Shown piece by piece: positions 26,381-36,824 of a stretch of 64,000 nucleotides of DNA. The notes under the pieces are model-generated. The model ran no database searches. It was not told where the DNA came from and saw only the letters and a list, made by a program, of their open reading frames with translations. The number at the start of each line of letters is the position of its first letter. Position 1 is the first letter of the stretch. The DNA lies in NCBI RefSeq assembly GCF_008065155.1, contig NZ_CP042819.1:2424922-2488921 (forward strand), read 5' to 3'. Origin of the DNA: Octadecabacter sp. SW4. Lineage in GTDB: Bacteria; Pseudomonadota; Alphaproteobacteria; Rhodobacterales; Rhodobacteraceae. The translations under genes and the position numbers were made by a program.

Positions 26381-27691
26381 ATGAATATGCAAGCAACCAA
26401 CGTGATGGCCCCTCCGGCGCCGAAATCCCTTGCGGGGATGCAACTGCCGATGGCGATGATGCGTGATATCCTGTTGAAAACCATGTTCCGCATGAACCTT
26501 GATCTGGTCACGGAAATTGCCAAGGTGATTTGCCTGCCTGTCCCCGTAACGCAGGAGTTGGTCGATCTGGCACGCACCCAGCGCCTGCTCGAGGCGACAG
26601 GCACGCTGAACGCCAACAACGGCAGCGAAATGGGCTATCAGCTGACGGATGCGGGCAAGGCGCGCGCGCTGGACGCTGTCGCGCAGTCGGAATATTTTGG
26701 CGCGATGCCTGTGCCGCTTGATGTTTACCGCGAACAGGTCAAACGCCAGTCGATCCGCAACATTCAGGTGACACGTGATCAGCTGACGGCGGCGATGGGC
26801 CACCTGATCCTGCCCGGCGAACTGCTGGACCACCTTGGGCCTGCGGTTGGTTCGGGCCGCTCGATCCTGATGTATGGGCCGCCCGGCAACGGGAAATCCT
26901 CGATCTCGAACGGTATCAGGGATGCGTTGGGCGACAAGATATATGTGCCGCGCGCGATTGAATATTCCGGTCAGGTGATCACCGTTTATGACCCGATCGT
27001 ACATTCCGCCGCCGAAGAAGACCTGGATGATCCGAACTCCCTGCGCCGCACCTCGGGGCGGTTCGACACGCGCTATGTGCTGTGCGAACGCCCAACCGTG
27101 ATCACCGGTGGTGAACTTTCGCTGTCGATGCTTGATCTGGTTTATAACCCGACGGCGCGCACCTATCAGGCACCGCTGCAGTTGAAGGCCACAGGCGGAA
27201 TTTTCATCGTCGATGACCTGGGCCGTCAGGCCGAACCGCCACAGGCGCTGGTCAACCGCTGGATCGTTCCACTGGAGGAAAACAAGGATATTCTGGCCCT
27301 GCAGTCGGGCGAAAAGTTCGAAGTGCCATTCGATACGCTGGTGATCTTTTCCACCAACTTCCACCCGAACGAGATTTTCGATAAAGCGGCCCTGCGCCGT
27401 ATCTTTTTCAAGATCAAGATCGACGGGCCGGAGCAGGAAGATTTCCTCAAGATTTTTGCGATGGTCGCACGCAAGCGCAAAATGCCACTCGACGAGGCAT
27501 CACTGGTTCATCTGCTGAAAAAGAAATACCCTACCATCGACAACATCTATGCCAACTATCAGCCGATCTTTTTGATCGACCAGATCATTGCGATTTGCGA
27601 ATTCGAAGGGATTCCCTATCAAATGAACCCCGATCTGGTGGACCGGGCCTGGGCAAACATGTTCGTCAAAGAAGAAAAAATCGTGCACTAA
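26381..27691 (+). CDS. AAA-type ATPase of unknown function
   Basis: 436 residues from ATG 26381 (the frame opens with GTG at 26309, adding a low-complexity stretch). Residues 1-150 form an N-terminal helical domain. The AAA core has Walker A G-P-P-G-N-G-K-S at 166-173, Walker B IFIVDDLG, and a sensor-like VIFSTNFHP. The C-terminal lid contains KKKYPTIDNIYANYQP. Cytoplasmic, probably a remodelling ATPase. It lies just beyond the tad locus, but nothing in the sequence ties it to pili. Confidence 0.84.
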   Translation: MNMQATNVMAPPAPKSLAGMQLPMAMMRDILLKTMFRMNLDLVTEIAKVICLPVPVTQELVDLARTQRLLEATGTLNANNGSEMGYQLTDAGKARALDAVAQSEYFGAMPVPLDVYREQVKRQSIRNIQVTRDQLTAAMGHLILPGELLDHLGPAVGSGRSILMYGPPGNGKSSISNGIRDALGDKIYVPRAIEYSGQVITVYDPIVHSAAEEDLDDPNSLRRTSGRFDTRYVLCERPTVITGGELSLSMLDLVYNPTARTYQAPLQLKATGGIFIVDDLGRQAEPPQALVNRWIVPLEENKDILALQSGEKFEVPFDTLVIFSTNFHPNEIFDKAALRRIFFKIKIDGPEQEDFLKIFAMVARKRKMPLDEASLVHLLKKKYPTIDNIYANYQPIFLIDQIIAICEFEGIPYQMNPDLVDRAWANMFVKEEKIVH

Positions 27692-27806
27692 AGCGTTTCA
27701 ACTTTACATCGAGACACCGCACATCGCTTTTCGCGTTCGACCGAAGGGAGAGGCAGCGGACAAGCGCTTCAGTGTTAAGGCGAAACGCTATGGTGCACGC
27801 CGCGCA

Positions 27807-28571
27807 CTACTCGGTCAGGAAATTCGCCGCGACAAGGTTCACGCGATACTTCGGGCCGACAGGCACCTGCGCGCCGTCACTTGTGCACACAAAAACCCGC
27901 CCTTTTTTGTGGATCACCTCGCCGATATGGGCGCGAGCCACCCAATGGGACCGATGCACGCAAAAGCCTTCGGTTCCCGCCATCTCGGCGACAGCATCGG
28001 CAAAGCGCATCAGCAAACGATGGGTCACACCGCTGGTCAACAGCACCTCGACGTAGTGATCATTGACCATCAAGCGCACGATGGAATCCGCGTCATGGTC
28101 ACCCTCGATACGATCAAGCAGACGGGGGCGCGGTATCTCGGTGGCGGCCGAAGACATCATATTCAAATTGCGCAACAAGGTGATGCAAAGCGCGACAATC
28201 AAAACAACGCCCCACATGCGAAACGCCGACAGGCCCAGCAATTCGCGGCTGCCAGCGGTTAAGATCGAATAATAGTAGAGGAAAGGTGTGAAAACCACGG
28301 CAAAGATGAACGCGCCGACCAGATCGCGCCGCAAACGCGGTTGTCCCGTCAAGACCATAGTAACAGACACCCGCACGCAGACCGCCAGAATGTGACTGAC
28401 GGACACGACCGTGAACCAGTAAACGCCACGGCCCCAGATATCCATTGCATTATAGGTGTCAAACGGCCCGGTGACCGCCAGGATCACTGTCACGATCGCC
28501 CATACAATCAGTGGTGCGGGCTGAAAAACCTCGCTTCGCAGACCCGCCGCAAACTTTTTAAACACACGCAC
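27807..28571 (-). CDS. Membrane-anchored LytTR-family transcription regulator
   Basis: 254 residues. Four hydrophobic segments (about 18-35, 48-68, 83-103, 115-135) precede a LytTR DNA-binding domain (about 155-250) with IVRLMVNDHYVEVLLTSG and VHRSHWVARAHIGEV, the latter being the typical HRSxxV recognition region. Such proteins sense signals in the membrane and bind promoter repeats directly. Convergent with the AAA ATPase gene (115-bp gap). Target unknown; neighbouring tad genes are possible. Confidence 0.88.
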   Translation of the reverse strand: MRVFKKFAAGLRSEVFQPAPLIVWAIVTVILAVTGPFDTYNAMDIWGRGVYWFTVVSVSHILAVCVRVSVTMVLTGQPRLRRDLVGAFIFAVVFTPFLYYYSILTAGSRELLGLSAFRMWGVVLIVALCITLLRNLNMMSSAATEIPRPRLLDRIEGDHDADSIVRLMVNDHYVEVLLTSGVTHRLLMRFADAVAEMAGTEGFCVHRSHWVARAHIGEVIHKKGRVFVCTSDGAQVPVGPKYRVNLVAANFLTE

Positions 28572-28671
28572 CAGTCAGTTACCCCAGCTAACCTGTTTAA
28601 TAGGTAGAGAGTAACGCGATGGAATCAAATGGTATTTGCAAAATCGTGCAAAACCTTTCGATCTGTGTGAT

Positions 28672-29565
28672 TTACGCAGTCAACCCTTCGGGTTCGGCCA
28701 GACCGTTGGCGCGGCAACAGGCGGTGATCGTATTGGCCAAAAGACAGGCGATTGTCATCGGCCCGACACCGCCGGGCACGGGCGTAATGGCCCCTGCCAC
28801 CGCAGCGCAACTGTCGAAATGCGCGTCACCGACAAGGCGCGTGCCACCTTCGGGTTTGTCGATCCGGTTGATGCCCACGTCTATCACCGTGGCTCCCGGT
28901 TTGATCCAGTCACCCACCACCATTTCAGGCCGCCCCACAGCCGCCACGACGATATCCGCCTGACGCACAACACCGGGCAAGTCCCTGGTGCGGCTATGGG
29001 CAATCGTGACGGTGCAGCTGTCACCCAGCAGCAGGTTCGCCATCGGCTTGCCGACGATGTTGGAGCGCCCGATCACAACCGCGTTCATCCCCGACAGGCT
29101 GCCGTGATGATCGCGCAGCATCATCAGGCACCCCAGCGGCGTGCAGGGCACCATTGATTTCTGCCCCGTCCCCAGCAGGCCCACATTGGAAATGTGAAAA
29201 CCGTCCACGTCTTTGGCCGGATCAATACTGTTCATCACCAGATCGGAATCCAGATGAGAAGGGAGCGGCAACTGCACGAGAATTCCATGAACTTTCGGAT
29301 CGGCGTTGAGCTGCGCAATCAATGCCAGCAGGTCGCTTTCCGAGGTGTTCACATCCAGCTTGTGTTCGAAAGAGGCCATGCCGACCTCGACCGTCATCTT
29401 GCCCTTTGAGCGCACGTAGACCTGGCTTGCCGGGTCTTCGCCAACCAACACCACGGCCAGCCCCGGCGTGATCCCGTGTTCTTCTTTCAGGCGGGCCACA
29501 TGCGCGCCGACCTTTTCACGGACTGTTGCGGCGAATGCTTTGCCGTCAATGATTTTGGCTGACAT
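28672..29565 (-). CDS. folD: Bifunctional methylenetetrahydrofolate dehydrogenase/cyclohydrolase FolD
   Basis: 297 residues. Interconverts 5,10-methylene-, methenyl- and 10-formyl-tetrahydrofolate with NADP. Signatures: [21 protein letters not shown] with the catalytic Lys in the following GKM region, VQLPLP, and [10 protein letters not shown] for the nucleotide site, then DVGIN near the end. It follows fhs on the same strand (68-bp gap with a small GGGGT-CGCA-ACCCC hairpin), forming a one-carbon pair that can generate or oxidise formyl-THF. Confidence 0.96.
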   Translation of the reverse strand: MSAKIIDGKAFAATVREKVGAHVARLKEEHGITPGLAVVLVGEDPASQVYVRSKGKMTVEVGMASFEHKLDVNTSESDLLALIAQLNADPKVHGILVQLPLPSHLDSDLVMNSIDPAKDVDGFHISNVGLLGTGQKSMVPCTPLGCLMMLRDHHGSLSGMNAVVIGRSNIVGKPMANLLLGDSCTVTIAHSRTRDLPGVVRQADIVVAAVGRPEMVVGDWIKPGATVIDVGINRIDKPEGGTRLVGDAHFDSCAAVAGAITPVPGGVGPMTIACLLANTITACCRANGLAEPEGLTA

Positions 29566-29633
29566 ATCGGTTCCTTGATGCGGTGGTGGCGGGGTCGCAA
29601 CCCCACCTTGCGAATAGCGATGATCGGTGCCCC

Positions 29634-31310
29634 TTAAAACAGCCCTTCGATTTGGCCGTCGTCATTAAGGTGGATATTTTCCGCAGACGGCACACGCGGC
29701 AAGCCGGGCATCGTCATGATCTCGCCGCAGACGACAACCACGAAACCGGCCCCCGCTGACAGGCGCACCTCGCGCACCGGCACCGAATGGCCCGTGGGCG
29801 CGCCGCGCAGATTGGGATCGGTGCTGAAGGAATACTGGGTTTTCGCCATACAGACCGGCAAGTTGCCATACCCCTGCTCTTCCCACAGCTTCAGCTGATC
29901 GCGGATTTTCTTATCCATCAGCGCCTCGTCGGCGTGATAAATTCGCTTGGCGATGGTCTGAATCTTGTCGGCAAGCGACATTTCGTCGGGGTAGATCGGG
30001 GCGAATGCACTGACACCGCTTTCGGCAATTTCGGCCACGCGGGTCGCCAGCGCTTCGGATCCCTTGGAACCATGTTCCCAGTGTTGCGACAGGATCGCTT
30101 CGGAGCCTTGGGTTTTCACGTAATCCTTGACGGCCTGCACTTCGGCGTCGGTGTCGGTGACAAAGTGGTTGATCGCCACGACCACAGGCACGCCAAAGGA
30201 TTTCAGGTTGCCGATGTGGCGGCCAAGGTTGGCGCAGCCGGATTTCACGGCATCCACGTTTTCAGCGCCCAGATCGGCCTTGGCCACGCCCCCGTTCATT
30301 TTCATCGCGCGCACGGTGGCGACCAGAACCACGCAATCGGGCGCGAGACCGGCCTTGCGGCACTTGATGTTCATGAATTTCTCGGCGCCCAGATCAGCCC
30401 CGAAACCGGCCTCGGTCACGACAAAATCCGCGATTTTCAGTGCCGTGGTTGTCGCAATGACCGAGTTGCAGCCGTGCGCGATATTGGCAAAGGGGCCACC
30501 ATGCACAAAGGCGGGGTTGTTTTCCAGCGTCTGCACAAGGTTGGGCTGCATCGCATCTTTCAGCAGGACCGTCATTGCGCCATCGGCCTTGATGTCGCGG
30601 GCAAAGACGGGGCTGCGGTCACGCCGGTAGGCGACGATCATATCACCCAGACGTTGCTGTAAGTCCTTCAAATCCTTGGCCAGACACAGGATTGCCATGA
30701 CTTCCGAGGCCACGGTAATGTCAAAACCGGCCTCGCGCGGGAAACCGTTTGCCACACCGCCAAGGCTGGCCGTGATCTGACGTAGGGCGCGGTCGTTCAT
30801 GTCGACAACGCGGCGCCAGACAACGCGACGCGTGTCGATTTCCAGCTCGTTCCCCCAATAGATGTGGTTGTCAATCATCGCCGACAGCAGCGAGTGCGCT
30901 GACGTGATCGCGTGAAAATCGCCCGTGAAGTGGAGGTTCATATCCTCCATCGGCACGATCTGCGCGTAGCCACCACCGGCAGCCCCGCCCTTCATGCCGA
31001 AATTCGGCCCCAATGATGCTTCGCGGATACACACGGCGGCCTTTTTTCCGATCCGGTTCAGACCATCCCCCAGACCGACGGTGGTCGTGGTCTTGCCCTC
31101 GCCCGCAGGGGTCGGGTTAATCGCGGTGACAAGGATCAGTTTGCCGTTCTTGTTCTTTTGCACCGAGTTGATGAAGGACTGACTGACCTTTGCCTTATCG
31201 TGCCCATAGGGCAGCAGATCATCGCTGCCGATGCCCAGTTTCGCGCCGATTTCCTGAATCGGGCGTTTCTTGGCTTCGCGGGCAATTTCGATGTCGGATT
31301 TGTAGGCCAT
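29634..31310 (-). CDS. fhs: Formate-tetrahydrofolate ligase
   Basis: 558 residues, full length. Joins formate to tetrahydrofolate using ATP, giving 10-formyl-THF for purine synthesis or, in reverse, conserving ATP. Signatures: [20 protein letters not shown] containing the P-loop, the [19 protein letters not shown] stretch, and VVAINHF. Upstream of folD on the same strand. In roseobacters this pair takes part in oxidation of methyl-derived C1 units (known of the group, not shown here). Confidence 0.96.
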   Translation of the reverse strand: MAYKSDIEIAREAKKRPIQEIGAKLGIGSDDLLPYGHDKAKVSQSFINSVQKNKNGKLILVTAINPTPAGEGKTTTTVGLGDGLNRIGKKAAVCIREASLGPNFGMKGGAAGGGYAQIVPMEDMNLHFTGDFHAITSAHSLLSAMIDNHIYWGNELEIDTRRVVWRRVVDMNDRALRQITASLGGVANGFPREAGFDITVASEVMAILCLAKDLKDLQQRLGDMIVAYRRDRSPVFARDIKADGAMTVLLKDAMQPNLVQTLENNPAFVHGGPFANIAHGCNSVIATTTALKIADFVVTEAGFGADLGAEKFMNIKCRKAGLAPDCVVLVATVRAMKMNGGVAKADLGAENVDAVKSGCANLGRHIGNLKSFGVPVVVAINHFVTDTDAEVQAVKDYVKTQGSEAILSQHWEHGSKGSEALATRVAEIAESGVSAFAPIYPDEMSLADKIQTIAKRIYHADEALMDKKIRDQLKLWEEQGYGNLPVCMAKTQYSFSTDPNLRGAPTGHSVPVREVRLSAGAGFVVVVCGEIMTMPGLPRVPSAENIHLNDDGQIEGLF

Positions 31311-31442
31311 TGTGGTGATTTCCCTGTCATCGGGCAGATGCCCGTATTTCGTTGAAACAGCTATAGCGGGCTGCGCCGGTCAGGCGCGAAGCGATTGCGA
31401 CATTTTGCCTGCCGGAATCGTCGGAGTGTCCGGGCTGTGCAT

Positions 31443-32024
31443 CTAGGGCGCCCATGCCCGCTGATCGGGGATGTGCAGCGTCAAGGTATCGCCCACCGCA
31501 ACCGCGCCCTGCGCCGCGACCCAAGCCGTCACCCCGCGTCTGCCCTTGGCGGCAGGCTTGAACGCCTTGCCTTTGCCCGGATGCACCACGTCCAGTGATT
31601 TCGCCGGAAAGATGCAGGGGCGGTTTTCCATATCGACAACCACGGTCGCACCGCTGGGCGCTTGCAAGCGCGAGGACGGCGGCACATGAGTGAAATCGGG
31701 AATGCCACGAATGACCATCGTTGCGCCGATCCGCGCAGGGTCAATCCTGTTCACGCCCATATCGGCGGCGATCAGCGCCAGTTCTTCTTCGCTGACGATG
31801 CTGAGTTGACGTTCGTTCCTGATGTCGGTGCCCTTGGGGTACTGCGCTGTCACCCGGCTGCATGATGGGCGGGTCAGCCCTGCATGAAACGCGCCTTCGA
31901 CCCCTGCAAATGTCAGGTCAATCCGGTCGTAGCTTTGCGCCATCATGGCAGTGAGATCATCGTCCATGATCGCGCCCAGCCATGTCACGGTCGCGGTTAT
32001 ATCGGTTGGTTTCAATGCGGGCAT
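31443..32024 (-). CDS. MOSC-domain protein
   Basis: 193 residues from ATG 32024, preceded by AGGAGCC; the frame extends to 32258 but only that ATG has a ribosome site. MOSC domains bind sulfur on a conserved cysteine for molybdenum-cofactor sulfuration. The stretch RIGATMVIRGIPDFTHVPP and a Cys in ENRPCIFPAKS match the MOSC core. Substrate unknown; no molybdoenzyme is nearby. Confidence 0.85.
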   Translation of the reverse strand: MPALKPTDITATVTWLGAIMDDDLTAMMAQSYDRIDLTFAGVEGAFHAGLTRPSCSRVTAQYPKGTDIRNERQLSIVSEEELALIAADMGVNRIDPARIGATMVIRGIPDFTHVPPSSRLQAPSGATVVVDMENRPCIFPAKSLDVVHPGKGKAFKPAAKGRRGVTAWVAAQGAVAVGDTLTLHIPDQRAWAP

Positions 32025-32090
32025 GGCGGGCTCCTGACTTTGCCGCAAGATGGCAGAGCGCCCCTGCCCCCTCAACCCCGAAACCTGCGC

Positions 32091-32126
32091 AAAAAAGCCC
32101 CGAGGCCGGTTTGGCATCGGGGCTTT
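32091..32126 (-). terminator. Strong intrinsic terminator after ftsH
   Basis: Ten-base-pair stem AAAGCCCCGA (32094-32103) with TCGGGGCTTT (32117-32126), 13-nt loop. Read on the minus strand it ends in six T residues (32091-32096). It closes the tol-pal-tilS-ftsH run, 14 bp after the ftsH stop. Confidence 0.9.
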
Positions 32127-32139
32127 GTTCGCGCGCCGC

Positions 32140-34056
32140 TTAGGTTGTCGGTTCGGGCTCCAGCCCGCCGTCAGATTTCGGCTTTTTCGGCTTGGTCTTG
32201 GGAATCGCCGTGACCGAACTGCCGCCCGATGGGGGCGTGTCATCAGCATCATCGCCACGGTTCAACGGCTCGCCCGCGATCACCTTGGTGATCTCGTTGC
32301 CGGTCAGGGTTTCGTATTCAAGCAAACCCTGGGCCAAACGCTCAAGCTCGTCGGCCTTTTCGGTCAGGATACGCTTGGCGGTTTCGTAGCCGGTGTCGAT
32401 GATTTCCTTGACCTTGTCATCGATGATCTTTTGCGTATCGGCGGAATGGTTCGTGCCACCACCGTAATTGCCCAGAAACGAGTTCTGTTCGTTGGCGTAA
32501 TCAACGAAACCCAACTCCTCGGCATAGCCGAATTGCGTGACCATCGCGCGGGCAATCTTGGACGCCTGCTGAATGTCGCTGGATGCACCGGATGTCACGT
32601 TTTCCTTGCCAAAGATCAGTTCTTCGGCCACGCGCCCGCCCATCGCCATCGCGATCTTCGAGGTGTATTTGGTGTAGCTGACCGAAAGCTGGTCACGTTC
32701 AGGCAAAGACAACACCAGACCCAGCGCGCGACCACGCGGGATGATCGTCGCCTTGTGGATCGGATCGTGCTGCGGCACGTTCAACCCGACAATCGCGTGG
32801 CCTGCTTCGTGATAGGCGGTCAGTTTCTTTTCGTCCTCGGTCATGACCATCGAACGACGTTCCGCCCCCATCATGACCTTGTCCTTGGCGCTTTCAAAAT
32901 CGTGCATAGTCACGAAACGGCGCCCGACGCGGGCGGCCATCAGCGCGCTTTCGTTCACAAGGTTCGCCAGATCCGCACCGGAAAAACCGGGCGTGCCACG
33001 GGCTATGATGCGCAGATCAACATCGGGGCCAAGCGGCACCTTGCGCGCATGCACGGCAAGGATTTTCTCGCGGCCCTTGATGTCGGGGTTTGGTACCTGT
33101 ACCTGACGGTCAAAACGACCCGGACGCAGCAATGCAGGGTCAAGCACATCGGGGCGGTTGGTCGCGGCGACGATGATGATGCCTTCGTTGGCTTCGAACC
33201 CGTCCATTTCGACCAGCAGCTGGTTCAGAGTCTGTTCGCGCTCGTCATTCCCGCCGCCGTAACCGGCACCGCGCGAACGACCCACAGCGTCAATCTCGTC
33301 GATGAAGACGATGCAGGGGGCGTTCTTTTTCGCCTGTTCAAACATGTCGCGCACACGGGATGCACCGACACCGACGAACATTTCCACGAAATCGGACCCC
33401 GAAATCGTAAAGAATGGCACACCAGCCTCGCCCGCGATGGCGCGCGCCAGCAGGGTTTTACCTGTGCCGGGAGGGCCGACAAGCAACGCGCCCTTGGGAA
33501 TTTTCCCGCCAAGGCGGCTGAATTTCTGCGGGTTGCGCAGGAACTCGACGATTTCTTCCAGTTCTTCCTTGGCCTCGTCGATGCCCGCAACCTCGTCAAA
33601 GGTGACGCGGCCCTGCTTTTCGGTGAGCAGCTTGGCCTTGGATTTGCCAAAGCCCATCGCGCCGCCTTTGCCGCCACCCTGCATCCGGTTCATGAAATAT
33701 ATCCACACACCGATCAGCAGCAGGAACGGCAACAAGCCGATCAGGAAAGAGGTAAACCCGTTGGTTTCCTGACTTTTTGCCGTCAATGGCACGTTGTTGT
33801 TGATCAAAAGGTTGGTGACTTCGGCGTCATCGGGCTTGATCACGACATAGTCCCGACCGTCCGTGCCGCGATAGCGGATCTGTTCACCATCAAGCGTTGC
33901 ATTTGCAACGGCGCCGTTTTCAACGGCACTCACAAAATCGGAATAATTCTTGGCGTTGGCCGCCGTGGTTCCAGTGCCGCTGCTGAACAAATTGAACAGC
34001 GCCAGAATAAGAAGGAACATGACGACCCAAACGGCCAGATTGCGCGCGTTGCCCAA
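32140..34056 (-). CDS. ftsH: ATP-dependent zinc metalloprotease FtsH
   Basis: 638 residues. Membrane-bound AAA protease that degrades misfolded membrane proteins and LpxC-type regulators. Two N-terminal membrane segments (about 5-23 and 102-122), Walker A GPPGTGKT, the AAA second region of homology, and the zinc site H416-E417-A-G-H420. The start is TTG at 34056: the product then begins with the expected [11 protein letters not shown] and an AGGAG site (34064-34068 on the plus strand as CTCCT) lies 7 bp upstream. An upstream extension to 34110 lacks a ribosome site. Follows tilS by 84 bp. Confidence 0.95.
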   Translation of the reverse strand: MGNARNLAVWVVMFLLILALFNLFSSGTGTTAANAKNYSDFVSAVENGAVANATLDGEQIRYRGTDGRDYVVIKPDDAEVTNLLINNNVPLTAKSQETNGFTSFLIGLLPFLLLIGVWIYFMNRMQGGGKGGAMGFGKSKAKLLTEKQGRVTFDEVAGIDEAKEELEEIVEFLRNPQKFSRLGGKIPKGALLVGPPGTGKTLLARAIAGEAGVPFFTISGSDFVEMFVGVGASRVRDMFEQAKKNAPCIVFIDEIDAVGRSRGAGYGGGNDEREQTLNQLLVEMDGFEANEGIIIVAATNRPDVLDPALLRPGRFDRQVQVPNPDIKGREKILAVHARKVPLGPDVDLRIIARGTPGFSGADLANLVNESALMAARVGRRFVTMHDFESAKDKVMMGAERRSMVMTEDEKKLTAYHEAGHAIVGLNVPQHDPIHKATIIPRGRALGLVLSLPERDQLSVSYTKYTSKIAMAMGGRVAEELIFGKENVTSGASSDIQQASKIARAMVTQFGYAEELGFVDYANEQNSFLGNYGGGTNHSADTQKIIDDKVKEIIDTGYETAKRILTEKADELERLAQGLLEYETLTGNEITKVIAGEPLNRGDDADDTPPSGGSSVTAIPKTKPKKPKSDGGLEPEPTT

Positions 34057-34140
34057 GGCAATTCTCCTAAACGTAGGTTTGGCACATGGGCGGGAGTCGC
34101 CACAGGCCACTCATCTAAAATAGAGACCTTGCGGCTTAGT

Positions 34141-35376
34141 TCAATGCGAAAGCAGAAAGGATTGGAAATCCGCGACAATCCGCGCCGTCCAGACGGGATT
34201 GTAGCCCGCAATCGGGGCGGAAATCAGGGAATCTCCCCGCCAGATGGCAGGAGAGGACATCAGCGCGCCGCGCGGCAGGCCAATTTCGCGCCATTCAGGG
34301 CAGTTTGTGATGCCCTCGCCCAGCGCGCGGATCACCAGATCGGGGGCGTGGGGGCCAGTGATTTGCCAGCGGCTGTCCCAGATTTGATCACTGGGCGATG
34401 CCAGCCCCGCCACCGCCGCCAATTCGCGCGCCACGATGATTTTCGCACCTTTCGCGACAATCAACGCTCCGTGCAGGGTTGCGGTGCCACCTGAAAGGGC
34501 GACCTCCAGCGCGGCTTCAAGGGGCGCGCGGCGTGGGCGATAAGGATGCGACGAGACGAACTGCGCCGCCGCTGCCAAAAGCCGCAACTGCGTCTCAAGC
34601 TCGACCTGTGCAAGCGCATCGCGGTCAAACACCACACTGCCCCCCACCACCTTGGCGACCCTGCCAGCAACATCTACCGCACGCTCCCGCAGGGCGTCAC
34701 GCGCAAGCGCCATTGCGCGCGCGGTGTCCGCAAGGCGGTCAACATCAAGATCAAGCGTTTCAATGGCTTGGCGCACCTTGACCCGCGTGAACTGCGGGTC
34801 ATCGTTACTTGGGTCGTCGACCCAAGGCATCTGCAAGGTGCGCAGATAATGACGCAGGTCGGCGCGCCGCATTCCCAGCAACGGGCGCACAATCGCAAAG
34901 CCCTGGGGCACGTCGCGCAGTGGTGCCATTGCCGCCAACCCGTCCACGCCTGACCCGCGTTGCACGCGCATCAGGAATGTTTCGGCCAAATCGTCACGCG
35001 TGTGGCCCATCAGGACATGACGCAGATCGCCGCGCCAGCCACCGATCAACGCCAGACGCGCGCGCCGCGCGGCGTCTTGCAGGTTGCCCTGCCCGTCCCA
35101 ACCCCGCCATTTCACAATTTCGTGCGGATGGCCAAGTGCGGCACATTCAGTCGCAACCATCGCCGCCTCGGTCGCTGACTCGGGGCGTAATCCGTGATCG
35201 ACCGTCACAATGCGCAGGCCAACGCCCCAGACCCGCGCCCATCCATGCGCCAGCGCCAGCATCGCCATCGAGTCGCCACCGCCAGACACGGCCAACCCAA
35301 GCGTATCGGGAAAATCGGGGCCAAGCAGATCGCCCATCGCCCCCGCAAACTGCTGATCAAGCGTTTGCGCGGTCAC
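34141..35376 (-). CDS. tilS: tRNA(Ile)-lysidine synthase
   Basis: 411 residues. Modifies C34 of the CAU-anticodon isoleucine tRNA to lysidine so that AUA is read correctly. The PP-loop S-G-G-G-D-S is at residues 31-36. VTVDHGLRPES and MGHTRDDLAETFLMR are typical. The GTG start at 35376 overlaps the cpoB stop (GTGA), giving the right N-terminus; the frame also extends upstream through cpoB. Order cpoB-tilS-ftsH is standard in alphaproteobacteria. Confidence 0.93.
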   Translation of the reverse strand: MTAQTLDQQFAGAMGDLLGPDFPDTLGLAVSGGGDSMAMLALAHGWARVWGVGLRIVTVDHGLRPESATEAAMVATECAALGHPHEIVKWRGWDGQGNLQDAARRARLALIGGWRGDLRHVLMGHTRDDLAETFLMRVQRGSGVDGLAAMAPLRDVPQGFAIVRPLLGMRRADLRHYLRTLQMPWVDDPSNDDPQFTRVKVRQAIETLDLDVDRLADTARAMALARDALRERAVDVAGRVAKVVGGSVVFDRDALAQVELETQLRLLAAAAQFVSSHPYRPRRAPLEAALEVALSGGTATLHGALIVAKGAKIIVARELAAVAGLASPSDQIWDSRWQITGPHAPDLVIRALGEGITNCPEWREIGLPRGALMSSPAIWRGDSLISAPIAGYNPVWTARIVADFQSFLLSH

Positions 35377-36203
35377 GAACAGCCAAGGTTCCGCATTTCT
35401 GACTGCGCAGCCAGCACAGCCGGATTGCCGGGGAACCGCACGGCGACTTCGGCCAAGGTGATGCAAGCGTCCTGCGTCTGGCCGATCGCGCCAAGGGATT
35501 TGCCCAGATTATACAAGGCATCCGGGGCCACCGGGCCTTCGGATTCGCCGGAAAAGCTTTCCAGATAGGCGCGCGCGGCATTGGTGGTTTCGCCCAAGCC
35601 GGTCAGGGCTTCACCGCGATAGAAATGCGCCTGTCCCGCTAACGGTCCGCCCGGATAGGTCGTGACAAAGGTCGCAAACTGGTCAGCGGCGCTGCGAAAG
35701 TCACCAGCGGCGAGCGCCGCCTGCGCCCGCTCAAAGTCTTCCTGTTCGCCAATCGCCAATGACGGCCCACCCGAAGGGGGCGGCGCAACAGGGCCGGGAC
35801 CGGTGGGTTCGGCATCAACACCACCAAGGCTGGGCGTGTCGCCCAGCGCGGCAATATCACAGCCCTCTTCCAGTTCACAAAGCCGGAATTCCAGATCGCC
35901 GATCCGGTTGGTGCCGTCCTGCGTGATCCGGCTAACGCGGAAATCAAGCTGTTCGGTCGCCGATGTCAAACGTTGAAGTTCAGCTTCGATCGCGGTCAGG
36001 CGTTCAAGCGGCGAATTGCCAGCAACGCCGCCCAAAGGCGCGCCTGTTGTCGACAGTTCGGTTTTGAGGGTCTGGATATCCATATAGAGCACGGTCAGCT
36101 GCTGCCGGATATCGGCCAAGGTTTCCTCGCGGGTTTGCGCAAAGGCGCCGCCAGCCACAGCCGACAGCGCCAAAATCGCAACCCATTTGTGCAGACGGAT
36201 CAT
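35373..36203 (-). CDS. cpoB: Cell division coordinator CpoB/YbgF
   Basis: 276 residues. Signal peptide (about 1-22, AFA cleavage), a coiled-coil region (about 24-110), a Pro/Gly-rich linker, and TPR repeats (about 150-270) with QAHFYRGEALTGLGETTNAARA. In E. coli CpoB links Tol energy with peptidoglycan synthesis during constriction. 21 bp after pal, overlapping tilS. Three conserved Cys (two in CELEEGC and one near the end) could form disulfides. Confidence 0.93.
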   Translation of the reverse strand: MIRLHKWVAILALSAVAGGAFAQTREETLADIRQQLTVLYMDIQTLKTELSTTGAPLGGVAGNSPLERLTAIEAELQRLTSATEQLDFRVSRITQDGTNRIGDLEFRLCELEEGCDIAALGDTPSLGGVDAEPTGPGPVAPPPSGGPSLAIGEQEDFERAQAALAAGDFRSAADQFATFVTTYPGGPLAGQAHFYRGEALTGLGETTNAARAYLESFSGESEGPVAPDALYNLGKSLGAIGQTQDACITLAEVAVRFPGNPAVLAAQSEMRNLGCS

Positions 36204-36224
36204 CCCTCGTCCCCCGATACGCGT

Positions 36225-36743
36225 TTAGCTGGTCTGCCCGATCGAAATGATCGTCACCGCGCGGCGGTTCTGATCATAGCAGGTGTTTTCCGAACAAACC
36301 GCAATCGGGCGCTCTTTACCATAGCTGACCGTGCGAATGCGCGACGATGGCACACCCTTGGAGATCAGGTATTCGCGTACAGCGTTGGAACGGCGCGCAC
36401 CAAGCGCAAGGTTGTATTCGCGGGTCCCCCGTTCATCGGCGTGACCTTCGATCACGGCCAGATAGTCGGAGTTGGTCAACAGCCACTGCGCCTGCCCGTC
36501 GAGTGTCGCCATGCCCGTGCTTGAGAGGCTGGAACTGTCAACGGTAAACAGCACGCGGTCACCGATCGTCTGGTTGAAATAGGCGGGGCTGCGCGGATCG
36601 CCTGATCCGTCCAGCGCGCCGGTTGTGACGCCTGCGCCGCCGGTCAGATCAACGGTATCGGTCGTGTCGAAACGGTCTGCGCTGGTGCAGGCCGAAATGG
36701 TAAGGCCTGCAATCAGCAAACCGACTTTGATCATGATTTTCAT
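36225..36743 (-). CDS. pal: Peptidoglycan-associated lipoprotein Pal
   Basis: 172 residues from ATG 36743, with AGGACAG upstream. Lipobox I-S-A-C, then an OmpA-like domain with VIEGHADERGTREYNLALGARR. Pal ties the outer membrane to peptidoglycan and is moved by Tol proteins at the septum. Located between tolB and cpoB as in other proteobacteria. Confidence 0.95.
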   Translation of the reverse strand: MKIMIKVGLLIAGLTISACTSADRFDTTDTVDLTGGAGVTTGALDGSGDPRSPAYFNQTIGDRVLFTVDSSSLSSTGMATLDGQAQWLLTNSDYLAVIEGHADERGTREYNLALGARRSNAVREYLISKGVPSSRIRTVSYGKERPIAVCSENTCYDQNRRAVTIISIGQTS

Positions 36744-36824
36744 TTGACTGTCCTGTGTTCTTTTTGCTCGTTCTTGAGCAGACTGTATCATGTGATTGCG
36801 GTCATGGAAATCACGGTATTGTTC

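Noticed and set aside
29589..29607. Hairpin GGGGT-CGCA-ACCCC between fhs and folD as a terminator
   Set aside because: It lacks a T tract on the minus strand and the genes look co-transcribed, so it is mentioned only as an intercistronic hairpin.
32050..34494. A very long open frame (over 800 codons) on the plus strand across ftsH
   Set aside because: It is antisense to a clearly recognisable ftsH and reads as His/Gln/Arg-rich shadow sequence, as is usual in high-GC DNA.
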